In this document: one piece after another, positions 34,577 to 43,138 of the stretch
Numbering within the stretch: position 1 is the stretch's first letter
Layout of the letters: every line of letters starts with the position of its first letter
Position numbers and translations under genes: made by a program
The notes under the pieces: model-generated
Told to the model about the DNA's origin: nothing
The model's input: only the letters and a program-made list of their open reading frames with translations
The model's database searches: none
Assembly (NCBI RefSeq): GCF_043555985.1
Contig: NZ_JBIGIC010000008.1
Location: 124,001-188,000, forward strand
DNA from: Pelomonas candidula
GTDB lineage: Bacteria; Pseudomonadota; Gammaproteobacteria; Burkholderiales; Burkholderiaceae_C
Length of the DNA: 64,000 bases
Direction: 5' to 3'

Positions 34577-36473
34577 CCAGGCGGTCGCGCGCTACCTGCA
34601 GGCCCTGGCCGCGGGCAGCGCACAACACGAGCTGACGGCGCTGCTGGCGCTGGCCTCCGCGGCGCAGCAGGCGGCCGGTGGCGTGGCTGTCGACGCGAGG
34701 GAGCCCTGGCCGCCGCTGGAGCCGGACCGGCTGACGGCGTTGGCCGGCCGGCATCGCGAGCAAGGCCTGCCCGGCCTGGCTGAAGCCGTGCTGGCTGTGG
34801 CCCTGCAGCGCGCGCCCGGTTCGGGCCAGGCCCGTGCCAACCATGCGCTGGCGCTGCACGAGCTGGGGCGTCACGCCGAGGCGCTGGTGCAGGCCGAGCA
34901 GAGCATCGCGCTGGCCCCGGCGCTGGCAGCGGCCTGGTTCAACCTGGGCCTGATCCGCGCCGCGCTGCACGACGAGGCCGGCGCCGCGCAGGCCCACGCG
35001 CAGGCCCAGGCCCTGGCGCCGCAGTCGGGCATGCACCACCTGCAGGCCGGGCTGGCCTTGCAGCGCCAGGGGCGGCTGCTGGAGGTCCAGGGCGCCTTTC
35101 GCTACGCGATGACGCTGGACGGCGCGACGCCCGAGGCCTGAATCAATCTGGGCACCGCGCTGCTCGAATCTGGCGACGCCCAGGCCGCCGAGGACGCGGC
35201 GCTGGCGGCGCTGGCGCTGCGCCCGCAGGACCGCCGCGCCGCGGCCAACCTGCTGATGGCCCAGCAGTACAACCCCCGCCATACCGCACACGCGCTGCGT
35301 GACAGCGCTCGCCACTGGGGCGCGCTGTGGACCACGCCGCAAGCCCCGACGACAGGCTTCGCGCCTGCCGTCCCGGGGCGACCGCTGCGCGTCGGCTACC
35401 TGAGCGGTGACTTCCGCCAGCACCCAATCGGCTGGCTGATCGCGCCGGTGTTGGGCGCGCACGACCCGCAGGTGGTCGAGGTGCACGTGCTCGACACCGA
35501 CACCGGGCGCCAGCAGGGCGACCCGCTGAAAGCCGAGCTGCGCGCCGTCGCGCCGCATTGGCACGAGCTGGGTGGCCTGGACGATGCCGCGCTGGCCGCG
35601 CGTGCACGGGCGCTGGGCCTGGACGTGCTCGTGGAGCTGGCCGGCCACACCGACGGCGGCCGGCTGGGCGTGCTGGCGCACCGGGCGGCACCGGTGCAGC
35701 TGTCCTGGCTGGGCTATTTCGCCAGCACGGGCGTGGCGCAGGTGGACGGTGTCGTCACCGGCAGCGTGATCGGCGACGGCCATGCCGCGGCCTGGTACAC
35801 CGAGCCGCTGCTGCACCTGGGCCGGCCGCATATCGCCTGGCGACCGCCTGCCCACGCCCCGGCGCCCGCCGGCACGGTGGCCAGCGAGCGCACGGGCCGG
35901 CTGACCTTCGGCAGCTTCAACACCGCTGCCAAGCTCAGCGACGCGACGCTGGCGCTGTGGTCCCAGTTGCTGCAGGCCCGCCCCGACAGCCGGCTGCTGT
36001 TGCGCCGCGCCTGCTTCGGCGACCCGGCATTTGCCGAGCACACGCGGCGGCGCTTCGCGAGCTTCGGCGTCGCGGCCGAGCGCATCGTCGCCGCCCCGGC
36101 GTTGCCGCACGACCAGATGCTGGCGGCCTACGGCGAGATCGACGTCGCGCTGGACCCGACGCCGTTTTCGGGCCTCATCACGTCGCTGGAGGCGCTGTGG
36201 ATGGGCGTGCCAGTGACGACGCTGACCAGCCTGCGGCCCGTGGCGCGCCAGACCGAGATGCTGCTGCACGCGCTGGGCCGCGACGAGTGGGGCGCGACGA
36301 CGCCCCAGGCCTGGCTGCACCGCACCCTGCAGCTGGCCGACGACACGGCCGCCCGCCGCACCTGGCTGCAGACCTGCCGGGCCGAGATGCGGGCGTCGCC
36401 GCTGCTGGACGGCGCCGACCTGGCCCGGCGGCTCGAGGCCCTCTACCTCCAACTGCGGACGGAGCCGCGATGA
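34569..36473 (+). pseudogene. TPR/GT41 (O-GlcNAc transferase, SPINDLY-type) glycosyltransferase with in-frame stop
   Basis: The full frame would give 634 residues. The N-terminal about 220 are tetratricopeptide repeats; the rest is a GT41 domain. Recognisable GT41 points are RVGYLSGDFRQHPIGWL (with the catalytic-type His), ELAGHTDGGRLGVLAHRAAP then VQLSWLGYF, LTFGSFNTAAKLSDATLALW, and DPTPFSGLITSLEALWMGVP. A TGA at 35139-35141 interrupts TPR helix A exactly where the consensus calls for Trp (PEA-stop-INLGTALLESGD), so it looks like TGG to TGA. Frame is kept on both sides. The GTG start at 34569 overlaps the repeat-protein stop; the stop overlaps the radical SAM start (ATGA). Downstream of the stop, the GT41 domain alone could restart from 35256. 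A sequencing error is the alternative. Confidence 0.82.
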
Positions 36474-37813
36474 GCGACGCCGACCGCGCGATGGACCTGC
36501 AGCGCCAGGGCCGGCTGGACGAAGCCGGCGCGCTGTACGAGCGAGTGCTGGCGGGCTCCGGCTTCCAGCCCGCACTGCGCCACAACCTCGGGTTGCTGCG
36601 GCTGGAGCAGGGCCGCATCTCGGAAGCGCTGCCGCTGCTGGAGCGCGCCCATGCCGAGGACGGGCGCCACCCGCAGTGGGCGCAGAGCCTGCCCCTCGTC
36701 GGCATGCGCCTGTACGAGCACGGGCTGTGGGAATCGGCGCTGGTGTGGCTGGAGCGCAGCTCGGCGCTTGCGGCGCCCGACGCTGCCGTGGCGCAGGCGC
36801 TGGCCCGCCTGCGCCCGAGGCCCCACCTGGCACCCGAGGCCTGGGACAAGCTGCAGCAGCGCAGCCTGCTGCGCTACACGCCGCGCGAGTCCGAGAGCTA
36901 CGTCTACGCCATCGACGTGGTGGGCACCTGCAACCTGCGCTGCCCGACCTGTCCGGTGGGCAACTTCGCGGCGGCGGACCGGCCCAAGGGCTTCATGGAG
37001 GTCGAGCGGTTCGAGCGCATCCTCGACAAGATCGTCGCCGAGCGCGTGGCCGAGCGGCCGCAGATCTGGCTCTACAACTGGGGCGAGCCGCTGCTGCACC
37101 CGGAGCTGCCCACGCTCGTGCGCGCCGTGCAGGCGCGCGGCCTCACGGTGCACCTGTCCAGCAACCTCAACGTGGAGCGTGGCATCCCCGAGCTGATCCG
37201 CGCCAACCCGGACGAGCTGAAGGTGTCGCTGTCCGGTTTCACGCCCGAGACCTACAGCCGCACGCATGTGCGCGGCGACCTGCATCTCGTGCGGGCCAAC
37301 CTCTACCTGCTGCGCCACTGGATCGACAAGGCCCGGGCCACCACGCGGGTCTGGGTGGGCCACCATCTCTACAAGGACACGCAGGAGCAGGTGCCGGCCG
37401 TCCGCGCGTTGTGCGACGAGCTGCGCTTCGAGCACCGTCCCATCGCCGCGTTTTTCCAGCCGCTGGAGCGCCTGGTGGACCACCTCGGAGGCCGCGCGCC
37501 GCCGGACCCCGTGCACGAGCTGCTGATCGAGCCGCCCAGCGTCTACCTGCCGCGCATCAAGGCCAGCCGCAGCACCGAGCACGATTGCGAGCTGCGCTTC
37601 AACCAGACGGTGATCAACCACGACGGCAGCGTCGCGCTGTGCTGCAGCGTCTACGACAAGCCCAACATGCTGGGCATTGACTTCCTCTCGACGCCGCATG
37701 CCGAGCTGGAGCGCGCCAAGTACCGGCACTCGTTCTGCGGCACCTGCATGAGCCACGGGCTGCACTACAGCGTGCAGGACCCGGCGCGCGTCACGGGCCC
37801 GCCGGGCCGCTGA
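36470..37813 (+). CDS. TPR/radical SAM protein with C-terminal cysteine-rich (SPASM-like) region
   Basis: A 447-residue protein. Residues about 1-120 are tetratricopeptide-like (MDLQRQGRLDEAGALYERVL). The radical SAM cluster motif CNLRCPTC uses Cys154, Cys158 and Cys161; it is followed by WLYNWGEPLLHPELP, a typical glycine-rich strand, and ELKVSLSGF. The C-terminal part has HDCELRFNQTVINHDGSV, LCCSVYDKPN and FCGTCMSHGL, which look like ligands for one or two auxiliary iron-sulfur clusters (SPASM or Twitch). The substrate is unknown. Coupling to the GT41 and repeat-protein genes suggests a peptide or glycan modification of the PEP-CTERM repeat protein. The frame is intact. Confidence 0.83.
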   Translation: MSDADRAMDLQRQGRLDEAGALYERVLAGSGFQPALRHNLGLLRLEQGRISEALPLLERAHAEDGRHPQWAQSLPLVGMRLYEHGLWESALVWLERSSALAAPDAAVAQALARLRPRPHLAPEAWDKLQQRSLLRYTPRESESYVYAIDVVGTCNLRCPTCPVGNFAAADRPKGFMEVERFERILDKIVAERVAERPQIWLYNWGEPLLHPELPTLVRAVQARGLTVHLSSNLNVERGIPELIRANPDELKVSLSGFTPETYSRTHVRGDLHLVRANLYLLRHWIDKARATTRVWVGHHLYKDTQEQVPAVRALCDELRFEHRPIAAFFQPLERLVDHLGGRAPPDPVHELLIEPPSVYLPRIKASRSTEHDCELRFNQTVINHDGSVALCCSVYDKPNMLGIDFLSTPHAELERAKYRHSFCGTCMSHGLHYSVQDPARVTGPPGR

Positions 37814-37816
37814 GTA

Positions 37817-37836
37817 CGGATGGCGGGCGCCATCCG
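37817..37836. terminator. Hairpin between convergent radical SAM and sedolisin genes
   Basis: CGGATGGC (37817-37824) and GCCATCCG (37829-37836) pair perfectly around GGGC. There is no T-tract; it may stop transcription from either side weakly. Confidence 0.4.
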
Positions 37837-37850
37837 CACGGGCCACTGCT

Positions 37851-39749
37851 TCAGCGGATGGCCTGGGCCAGCGCCGCTGCGTTGATGACGCCCAGGCCGG
37901 CGCCGGGCTCGTAGCCGGCCACGCCGCTGTAGAACCAGTTGTCACCTGCGGTGATGTCCACCGTGCCCGGCTGGGACTGACGGCGCCAGCCTTCGCCACG
38001 GCCGCGGTAGAGCATCGGGTGCAGCAGGCCCAGGCGCGAGGACTTGGCCTGCGAGATCAGCGCAAAGATGCCGTTGAGCTGCGGCGACGCGAAGCTCGTG
38101 CCGCCGTAGCCGGCGATCCAGCCGCCGTCCGCGGTCGAGTAGACGAGGTAGCCGGTGTACGGGTCGGAGTTCAGTGAGATGTCGGGCAGGTTGCGGCCCT
38201 TCACGTTGGCCGGCACCGTGTACAGATAGCTCTGCACGCCGGTGGTCGGGTCGGTGTAGGTCCAGACCTGGTTGGGCTCGCTGCGGCGCATGCCCCGGGT
38301 GTTCTTCTGATAGTCCGGCTGCGGCCAGAACACGCTGACGCCGCCGCCGCCGCCGACCGAGAAGTAGTAGTCCTTGTAGTCGCTGCCGTAGTTGGCGATC
38401 AGGTAGTCGTTGAAGTAGTCCCAGCCCCAGACCTGCTCGGTCGGGACGTGGACGACGCCGTACTTGCGCTGGATGTCGCCGGCGATCGTCGTGCCGCCGG
38501 CGGCGACGACGTAGGGGTCGGCCGCCGGCGAGTCCACCGTCAGGATCTTGGAGAAGGCCGGGTAGGGGGCCACCGAGTTGGTGTCGTAGGCGCCGTCGTC
38601 GCCGGCCGATGCGAAGGTCGAGATGCCCTGCGCCGCCGCCTCGGCGAAGACCTGGTGGTAGGCCACCATCACGCCCAGGCTTTCGGTGGAGACGCCGGGG
38701 ATCTCGTAGTTCAGGATTTCCGGCGAGCCCCAGCTCACCGACAACGTGTCCACGGTGTTGTCGGCCACGGCCTTGTAGAAGACGTCGATGAAGCCGGCCT
38801 CGGTGTTCGGCGCGTCGTAGACGACCATCTTCGCGTCGGGGGCCAGGCCGCCCGACTGCTGCACGTCCAGCGTCGTCTCCCCCGAGCCTGCCTTGGCCGA
38901 CAGGTCGCCGCCACCGTCCACATGCACCTGTGTGATCCGCGTGGGCGACACGTTCAGGCCGATGGCACTCCAGTAGGTGTAGGCGTCCGACGGGTAGAAG
39001 TTGGCCAGCGTCGCGATGCCGATGGTCTTGCCCTTGCCGGTGACGCCCTTGGCATACAGCGGATTCACGCCGTACATGTTGGCCACGTCGCCGGTCGTGA
39101 AGCTGCCCGGCACGCCGGTGGCCGTGTTGTTGCCGGCCGGCAGCACGACGGCGGGTTGGGCCTCGCCCAGCGCCGCTGCCTTGGCCTTGGCCTGGGTGGA
39201 GTGGGGGCGGAACTGCGAGGACTGCGTGTTCAGCCCGGCCACGTAGAGGATCACGTCGTCCAGGTCCCTCGGCACCTTGTGGCCGTGGGCCGGCCGGCGG
39301 AAGGCCCTGCCGTCGCCGTCGCGGTAGTCATGCATGATGGCCTGGAAGGCCTGCGTGAACTGGGACGCCGTGCCCGTGGCCTTGATGATCAGGCCGTTGG
39401 GGTAGACCTCGTTGACGACGATGCCGTTGGCCGCGAGGAAGTCCGTCACGCGGCGGATGTCGTTGCGGCTGGGTGCGAAGGCGGCGCGGAACTGCTCGGT
39501 CGTGAGGAAGCGGTGGTAGAGCGGGCTGTCGGGGTCGACGGTGGCGGCGATGAAGGCGTCGAGCTCGTCGGCGCGTCGCAGCTTCAGGATGATGGAGACG
39601 GTCTGCGTCGCGTCGGCTGCGGTTGCGCCGAGGTCCAGCGGCGCCGCGCCCGACCTGCCGGCCAGCGCCGCGGGCGCTGCGCCCGCCACGATCGCGGCGC
39701 ACAGCGCCGCCCGCATCAGTTCATGGAATCCGTGCTTGCCAAGAGACAT
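37851..39749 (-). CDS. Secreted sedolisin (S53) serine-carboxyl protease
   Basis: A 632-residue preproenzyme. The signal peptide ends near residue 30 (APAALAG). A pro-kumamolisin activation domain fills about residues 35-190 (SPLYHRFLTTEQFRAAFAPS). The catalytic domain has the Glu/Asp pair in SGETTLDVQQ, the oxyanion Asp in VDTLSVSWGSPE, the nucleophile Ser in GYGGTSFASPQLNG, and a C-terminal calcium-site-like DNWFYSGVAGYEPGAGLG. S53 enzymes work best at acid pH. The ATG at 39749 follows GGGGGAA and starts the signal peptide. It is convergent with the radical SAM gene and has no obvious functional partner here. Confidence 0.92.
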   Translation of the reverse strand: MSLGKHGFHELMRAALCAAIVAGAAPAALAGRSGAAPLDLGATAADATQTVSIILKLRRADELDAFIAATVDPDSPLYHRFLTTEQFRAAFAPSRNDIRRVTDFLAANGIVVNEVYPNGLIIKATGTASQFTQAFQAIMHDYRDGDGRAFRRPAHGHKVPRDLDDVILYVAGLNTQSSQFRPHSTQAKAKAAALGEAQPAVVLPAGNNTATGVPGSFTTGDVANMYGVNPLYAKGVTGKGKTIGIATLANFYPSDAYTYWSAIGLNVSPTRITQVHVDGGGDLSAKAGSGETTLDVQQSGGLAPDAKMVVYDAPNTEAGFIDVFYKAVADNTVDTLSVSWGSPEILNYEIPGVSTESLGVMVAYHQVFAEAAAQGISTFASAGDDGAYDTNSVAPYPAFSKILTVDSPAADPYVVAAGGTTIAGDIQRKYGVVHVPTEQVWGWDYFNDYLIANYGSDYKDYYFSVGGGGGVSVFWPQPDYQKNTRGMRRSEPNQVWTYTDPTTGVQSYLYTVPANVKGRNLPDISLNSDPYTGYLVYSTADGGWIAGYGGTSFASPQLNGIFALISQAKSSRLGLLHPMLYRGRGEGWRRQSQPGTVDITAGDNWFYSGVAGYEPGAGLGVINAAALAQAIR

Positions 39750-39993
39750 GTGGTTCCCCCGTTCGGGTTGGAGTGAGGCCCTTGTGGGGCCGGGCCCCGG
39801 GGGTTCTACGAGGCGGGCGGGGGGGGCGTCAATCGGGCAAGTCTGTCCCCTGGTCGGGGTGGTGGGCGGCGGGCGGCCAGGCGCCGCGGGACCGCCGCCA
39901 CAGGGGAATCGCCGCGTTGCTGCGGCATGTCCACGCCGTGGCCGGCGAGCCTGCTTGACCAAACTTTACGCAGCGCGCGGCAGCGATGCGGCG

Positions 39994-40566
39994 TCAGTGT
40001 TGCGGCGCCGCGGCGAGCTGCTTGCGGATGGCTCCCACCACGCGCTCGTCAGCGCCTGCCAGCATGGACGTGCGGGTCGCGATGCGGCCGTCGGCGTCGA
40101 GCAGGATGAGCTCGGCGCTGTGGTTGAACTCGCCGTCCGGCAGCTGGCGGTACTGGAACTTCAGCAGCGCGGCGATCTTGCGCACGGTGGCCGGGTCGGT
40201 GCGCGCCAGCGTCCATTGCGACGCATCCAGGCCGCGCTCCCTGGCCATCGCGGCCAGCTTTTCCGGCGTGTCGCGCGCGGGGTCGAAACTGACCAGCAGC
40301 ACCTTCACGCGGCGGCGTTGCGCGTCGGTCAGCGCGGCCTGCGTGTCGCGGGCCGCGTCGATGAGCATCGGGCAGACGAACTGGCAGGACGTGTAGAACA
40401 TGCTGACCAGCACCGGCTGGCCGCGCGCGGCGTCGAGCTTGACGGGCTGGCCGCGCTGGTCGGTCAGCGTCGCGTCGAGCTGGTAGATGGAGTCGCCGGG
40501 CAGGGCCAGGGCCGGCGTGGCCAGCGTGGCGAGCGCCAGGCTGGCGAGCAGCAGTCGTCGTTTCAT
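39994..40566 (-). CDS. SCO1/SenC-type copper chaperone
   Basis: A 190-residue thioredoxin-fold protein with a signal peptide (cleavage near residue 22, ALALPGD). The copper-binding CxxxC is in TSCQFVCPMLI (near residue 60), and the third ligand His is in GEFNHSAELILLD (near 149). SCO proteins deliver copper to cytochrome oxidase; here it is the last gene behind nirK and nirV, with 9 bases between, so delivery of copper to the nitrite reductase is the likely local job. Confidence 0.88.
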   Translation of the reverse strand: MKRRLLLASLALATLATPALALPGDSIYQLDATLTDQRGQPVKLDAARGQPVLVSMFYTSCQFVCPMLIDAARDTQAALTDAQRRRVKVLLVSFDPARDTPEKLAAMARERGLDASQWTLARTDPATVRKIAALLKFQYRQLPDGEFNHSAELILLDADGRIATRTSMLAGADERVVGAIRKQLAAAPQH

Positions 40567-40575
40567 CGTGTCACC

Positions 40576-41286
40576 TCAGCGGGCACAGCGGAAGCCCAGG
40601 CTGCCGGTGCTGTCGGCGGCGCTGAGCGAGGAGAGCAGTGCCACACGCATCAGCACCGCGTAGTTCTGCCGGTCTTGCAAGTCGATGGCGCCGGCGCCGC
40701 AGAACTTGAGCTTGTCGGGGTCGCCGGCGCTGCGGCTGTCGGCATTGACGAGCAGCGCGTTGAAGTCGTCCACCCACTCCCACACCAGGCCGTGCAGGTC
40801 GCGCACGCCGTAGACGTTGCGCTCGCCTCCGACGTTCGGCAGCGGGCCGTTGGCCGGACGGGCGTACCAGCCGAGGATGCGTGCCAGCCAGGCCGGGTCG
40901 CTGCGCGCGTCGGTGCGCGTCGCATCGGCCGCCGCCGCGTACTCCCACTCGTACCAGGTCGGCAGCCGCGCGCCCTCGGACTCGCAGTAGGCCTGGGCGG
41001 CGAACCAGCTGACGCCGGTGACGGGCGCGGCCGTGTCGTCCAGCCCCTGCTGCAGGTAGCCGGCGGCGGCGAACACGGCAGGGGCGCGGCCCGCCTGCCA
41101 TTCGGGGTGGGCGGCTACGAAGCGGCGGAACTCGGCCCGCGTGACCGGCGTCTCGCGCAGCTCGAAAGCGGCGATGCGCGTCGGCTCGCGGTCGGTGTCG
41201 CGGGCCAGCACGCTGTTGAGCGTGCCGGCCGGCATCGCCACGTAGGCCGCGCCGGCCAGGACGGTCAGCGCGGTGGCGAGGCTCAT
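40576..41286 (-). CDS. nirV: NirV-like SUMF1/formylglycine-fold protein
   Basis: A 236-residue protein of the FGE-sulfatase fold. Core motifs are ELRETPVTRAEFRRFVAAHP, APVTGVSWFAAQAYCESEGA, RLPTWYEWEYAAAAD, GVRDLHGLVWEWVDDF and the closing GSLGFRCAR. SUMF1-fold proteins next to nirK are called NirV; their function is not settled. A hydrophobic N-terminus (about residues 1-20) suggests export. The start overlaps the nirK stop by one base (TGATG), so both are co-translated. Confidence 0.82.
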   Translation of the reverse strand: MSLATALTVLAGAAYVAMPAGTLNSVLARDTDREPTRIAAFELRETPVTRAEFRRFVAAHPEWQAGRAPAVFAAAGYLQQGLDDTAAPVTGVSWFAAQAYCESEGARLPTWYEWEYAAAADATRTDARSDPAWLARILGWYARPANGPLPNVGGERNVYGVRDLHGLVWEWVDDFNALLVNADSRSAGDPDKLKFCGAGAIDLQDRQNYAVLMRVALLSSLSAADSTGSLGFRCAR

Positions 41287-42734
41287 CAGTGCCCCGCCTG
41301 GTTGGCCGTGGCGGGCTTGGCGGCGCGCTGCTTCTTCACCTCGTCGGCCGAGATGGCGCCACCCGGGTTGCCCCAGCTGTTCAGCACGTAGGTGAGGATG
41401 TTGGCGACCTCGTCATCGTTGAGCTGGTTCATCGGCGGCATGACCGAGTCGTAGTCCTTGCCGTTGACCTTGACCTTGCCCGACAGGCCGTGCAGCACGA
41501 TGCCGATGGCGCGCTTGGGGTCCTGGCCCAGGAAGTCGGACTTGGCCAGCGGCGGGAACACGCCGGGCAGGCCCGCGCCGTTGGCCTGGTGGCAGACCGA
41601 GCAGGTGCCGGCGAACAGCGCCTGGCCAGCCGCGATCTGGTCCTTGGGCGTCAGCGTGCCGGTGGCGGCGGCCGTCGTCGCGGTGGTCACCGCGTTGAGG
41701 TTGGGCGCGGCGCGGTCGCCGAGGTAGACCGAGTCGACTTCCTTGCCCGAGTAGATGGCCTTGTCCTCGGGGCCGTCCACCTTGAGGATGGCCAGCGCGC
41801 CCTTGTTGAAGGCGCGGAAGATGGAGTGGTCCACCAGCACGTAGCTGCCGGGCACCTTGGTCTTGAAGTCCACGATGGCCGCGCCGCCGGCGGGGATCAG
41901 TGTCGTCTGCACGTTCTTCTGCGCCAGCGTCCCGCCCTCGAAGCGCACGCTGTCGAAGATGGCGCCGATGACGTGGAAGCTGGACACGAGGTTGGGGCCG
42001 CCGTTGCCGACGAACATGCGCACGGTCTCGCCTGTCTTGGCTGTCAGCGCGCGGTCACCGGTCAGCGCGCCCTCGGCGCCGTTGAACAGCACGTAGGTCG
42101 GCTGCTCGGCGATGGCCTTCTCCATGTCGAAGGGCTGCTGGCCCTTCTCGCGGTACTTGCCGGCCGTGTAGAAGTCGCCCTGCATGACGTAGAACTCGTG
42201 GTCAACCTTGGGCAGGCCTTCGGGCGGCTCGACGAGGATGAGGCCGTACATGCCGTTGGCCACGTGCATGCCCACCGGCGCAGTGGCGCAGTGGTAGACG
42301 TAGATGCCCTCGTTCAGCGCCGTGAACGTGAACTGCGATTCATGGCCCGGCGCCGTGAAGCTGGACGCCGCGCCGCCGCCCGGGCCGGTGACGCCGTGCA
42401 GGTCGATGTTGTGCGGCATCTTGCTGCTGGGGTGGTTCTTCAGGTGGAACTCCACCGTGTCGCCCTGGCGCACGCGGATGAAGCTGCCGGGCACGGTGCC
42501 GCCGAAGGTCCAGAACGTGTAGCTGACGCCCTCGGAGATGGGCATGTCCTTCTCGACGACTTCGAGTTCGACGATGACCTTGGCCGGTGACTTGCGGCCG
42601 GTGGCCGGCGGCACGAAGGGCGGGCTGGTGAGCTGGGCCTTGATGACGGGCAGCGTGCCGGTGGCGGCCAGCACGGGGGGGCTCAGCAGCGTCGAGGTGG
42701 TGAGGGCTGCGAGCAGAAGCAGGCGTCTGAGCAT
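41286..42734 (-). CDS. nirK: Copper nitrite reductase NirK with fused cytochrome c domain
   Basis: A 482-residue periplasmic enzyme reducing nitrite to nitric oxide. The signal peptide ends near residue 23 (VLAATG). Two cupredoxin domains follow: type 2 copper His in MPHNIDLHGVTG, type 1 ligands in IYVYHCATAPVGMHVANGMYG, and the second-domain type 2 His in LVDHSIFRAF. A C-terminal class I cytochrome c (CSVCH haem motif, axial Met in YDSVMPPMNQL) makes it a three-domain NirK like the Ralstonia pickettii enzyme, so electrons can enter through the built-in haem. A GGGGAG Shine-Dalgarno precedes the ATG. An FNR/DNR-type box controls it. Confidence 0.95.
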   Translation of the reverse strand: MLRRLLLLAALTTSTLLSPPVLAATGTLPVIKAQLTSPPFVPPATGRKSPAKVIVELEVVEKDMPISEGVSYTFWTFGGTVPGSFIRVRQGDTVEFHLKNHPSSKMPHNIDLHGVTGPGGGAASSFTAPGHESQFTFTALNEGIYVYHCATAPVGMHVANGMYGLILVEPPEGLPKVDHEFYVMQGDFYTAGKYREKGQQPFDMEKAIAEQPTYVLFNGAEGALTGDRALTAKTGETVRMFVGNGGPNLVSSFHVIGAIFDSVRFEGGTLAQKNVQTTLIPAGGAAIVDFKTKVPGSYVLVDHSIFRAFNKGALAILKVDGPEDKAIYSGKEVDSVYLGDRAAPNLNAVTTATTAAATGTLTPKDQIAAGQALFAGTCSVCHQANGAGLPGVFPPLAKSDFLGQDPKRAIGIVLHGLSGKVKVNGKDYDSVMPPMNQLNDDEVANILTYVLNSWGNPGGAISADEVKKQRAAKPATANQAGH

Positions 42735-42789
42735 TGGGATCTCCCCAGGGTTTGGATGCGGGTGCGGCCCATGCCGCGACTCCAGGTAA

Positions 42790-42831
42790 ATCCTAGAAAC
42801 GCAGTCGGATTAGGGGTTTGTGCTGGATCAA
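42790..42831 (-). promoter_or_regulatory. FNR/DNR-type class II promoter of nirK
   Basis: On the minus strand, a box whose plus-strand sequence is TTGTG-CTGG-ATCAA (42818-42831; consensus TTGAT-N4-ATCAA) is centred at 42824.5. A -10 TAGGAT lies at 42795-42790, giving a start at 42783. The box centre is then at -41.5, the exact class II position. The box overlaps a perfect inverted repeat GCTGGAT-CA-ATCCAGC (42822-42837). Confidence 0.65.
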
Positions 42832-42900
42832 TCCAGCGATCGATGCCCCTTGCGGGTGCGGGGCTATGCTTGCCAACTTCATCACGACGCGGCACCCGAC

Positions 42901-43119
42901 ATGCGCGCAGCCTTCAGCCTTCTCGCCCTCGTCATCGTCGCGGCCATCGTGCTGTCGCTGGTCAAGAAGCAGGCCACCGCGCTGAAGCTGCCGGCCGCCG
43001 GCGCCTCAGCCGCGAGCGCGGCGTTGCCGCAGCCGCAAGCAGTGGGCCAGCAGGTGCAGAGCAGCCTGGACGACGCGGCCAGGCGCGCTGCCGAGGCCAC
43101 GTCCGCCGCGACCAACTGA
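42901..43119 (+). CDS. Small single-pass membrane protein
   Basis: A 72-residue protein with one N-terminal hydrophobic helix (AAFSLLALVIVAAIVLSLV) followed by KK and an Ala/Gln-rich, low-complexity tail. No family is recognised. The ATG at 42901 is chosen because the helix starts directly after it. It is divergent from nirK and 19 bases upstream of thpR, so it may be the first gene of a short operon. Orientation suggests an N-terminal anchor with a cytoplasmic or periplasmic tail. Confidence 0.6.
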   Translation: MRAAFSLLALVIVAAIVLSLVKKQATALKLPAAGASAASAALPQPQAVGQQVQSSLDDAARRAAEATSAATN

Positions 43120-43138
43120 GGCCCCTGGCCCTGCCTGC

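Noticed and set aside
35256..36473. Treating the GT41 domain as an independent normal gene starting at 35256
   Set aside because: The upstream TPR part is in the same frame, the interruption is exactly one stop codon at a consensus Trp, and no Shine-Dalgarno precedes 35256; a restart is possible but a broken longer gene explains more.
37851..39749. Sedolisin gene as part of the PEP-CTERM cassette
   Set aside because: It is on the opposite strand, convergent, has its own start signals and no PEP-CTERM tail.
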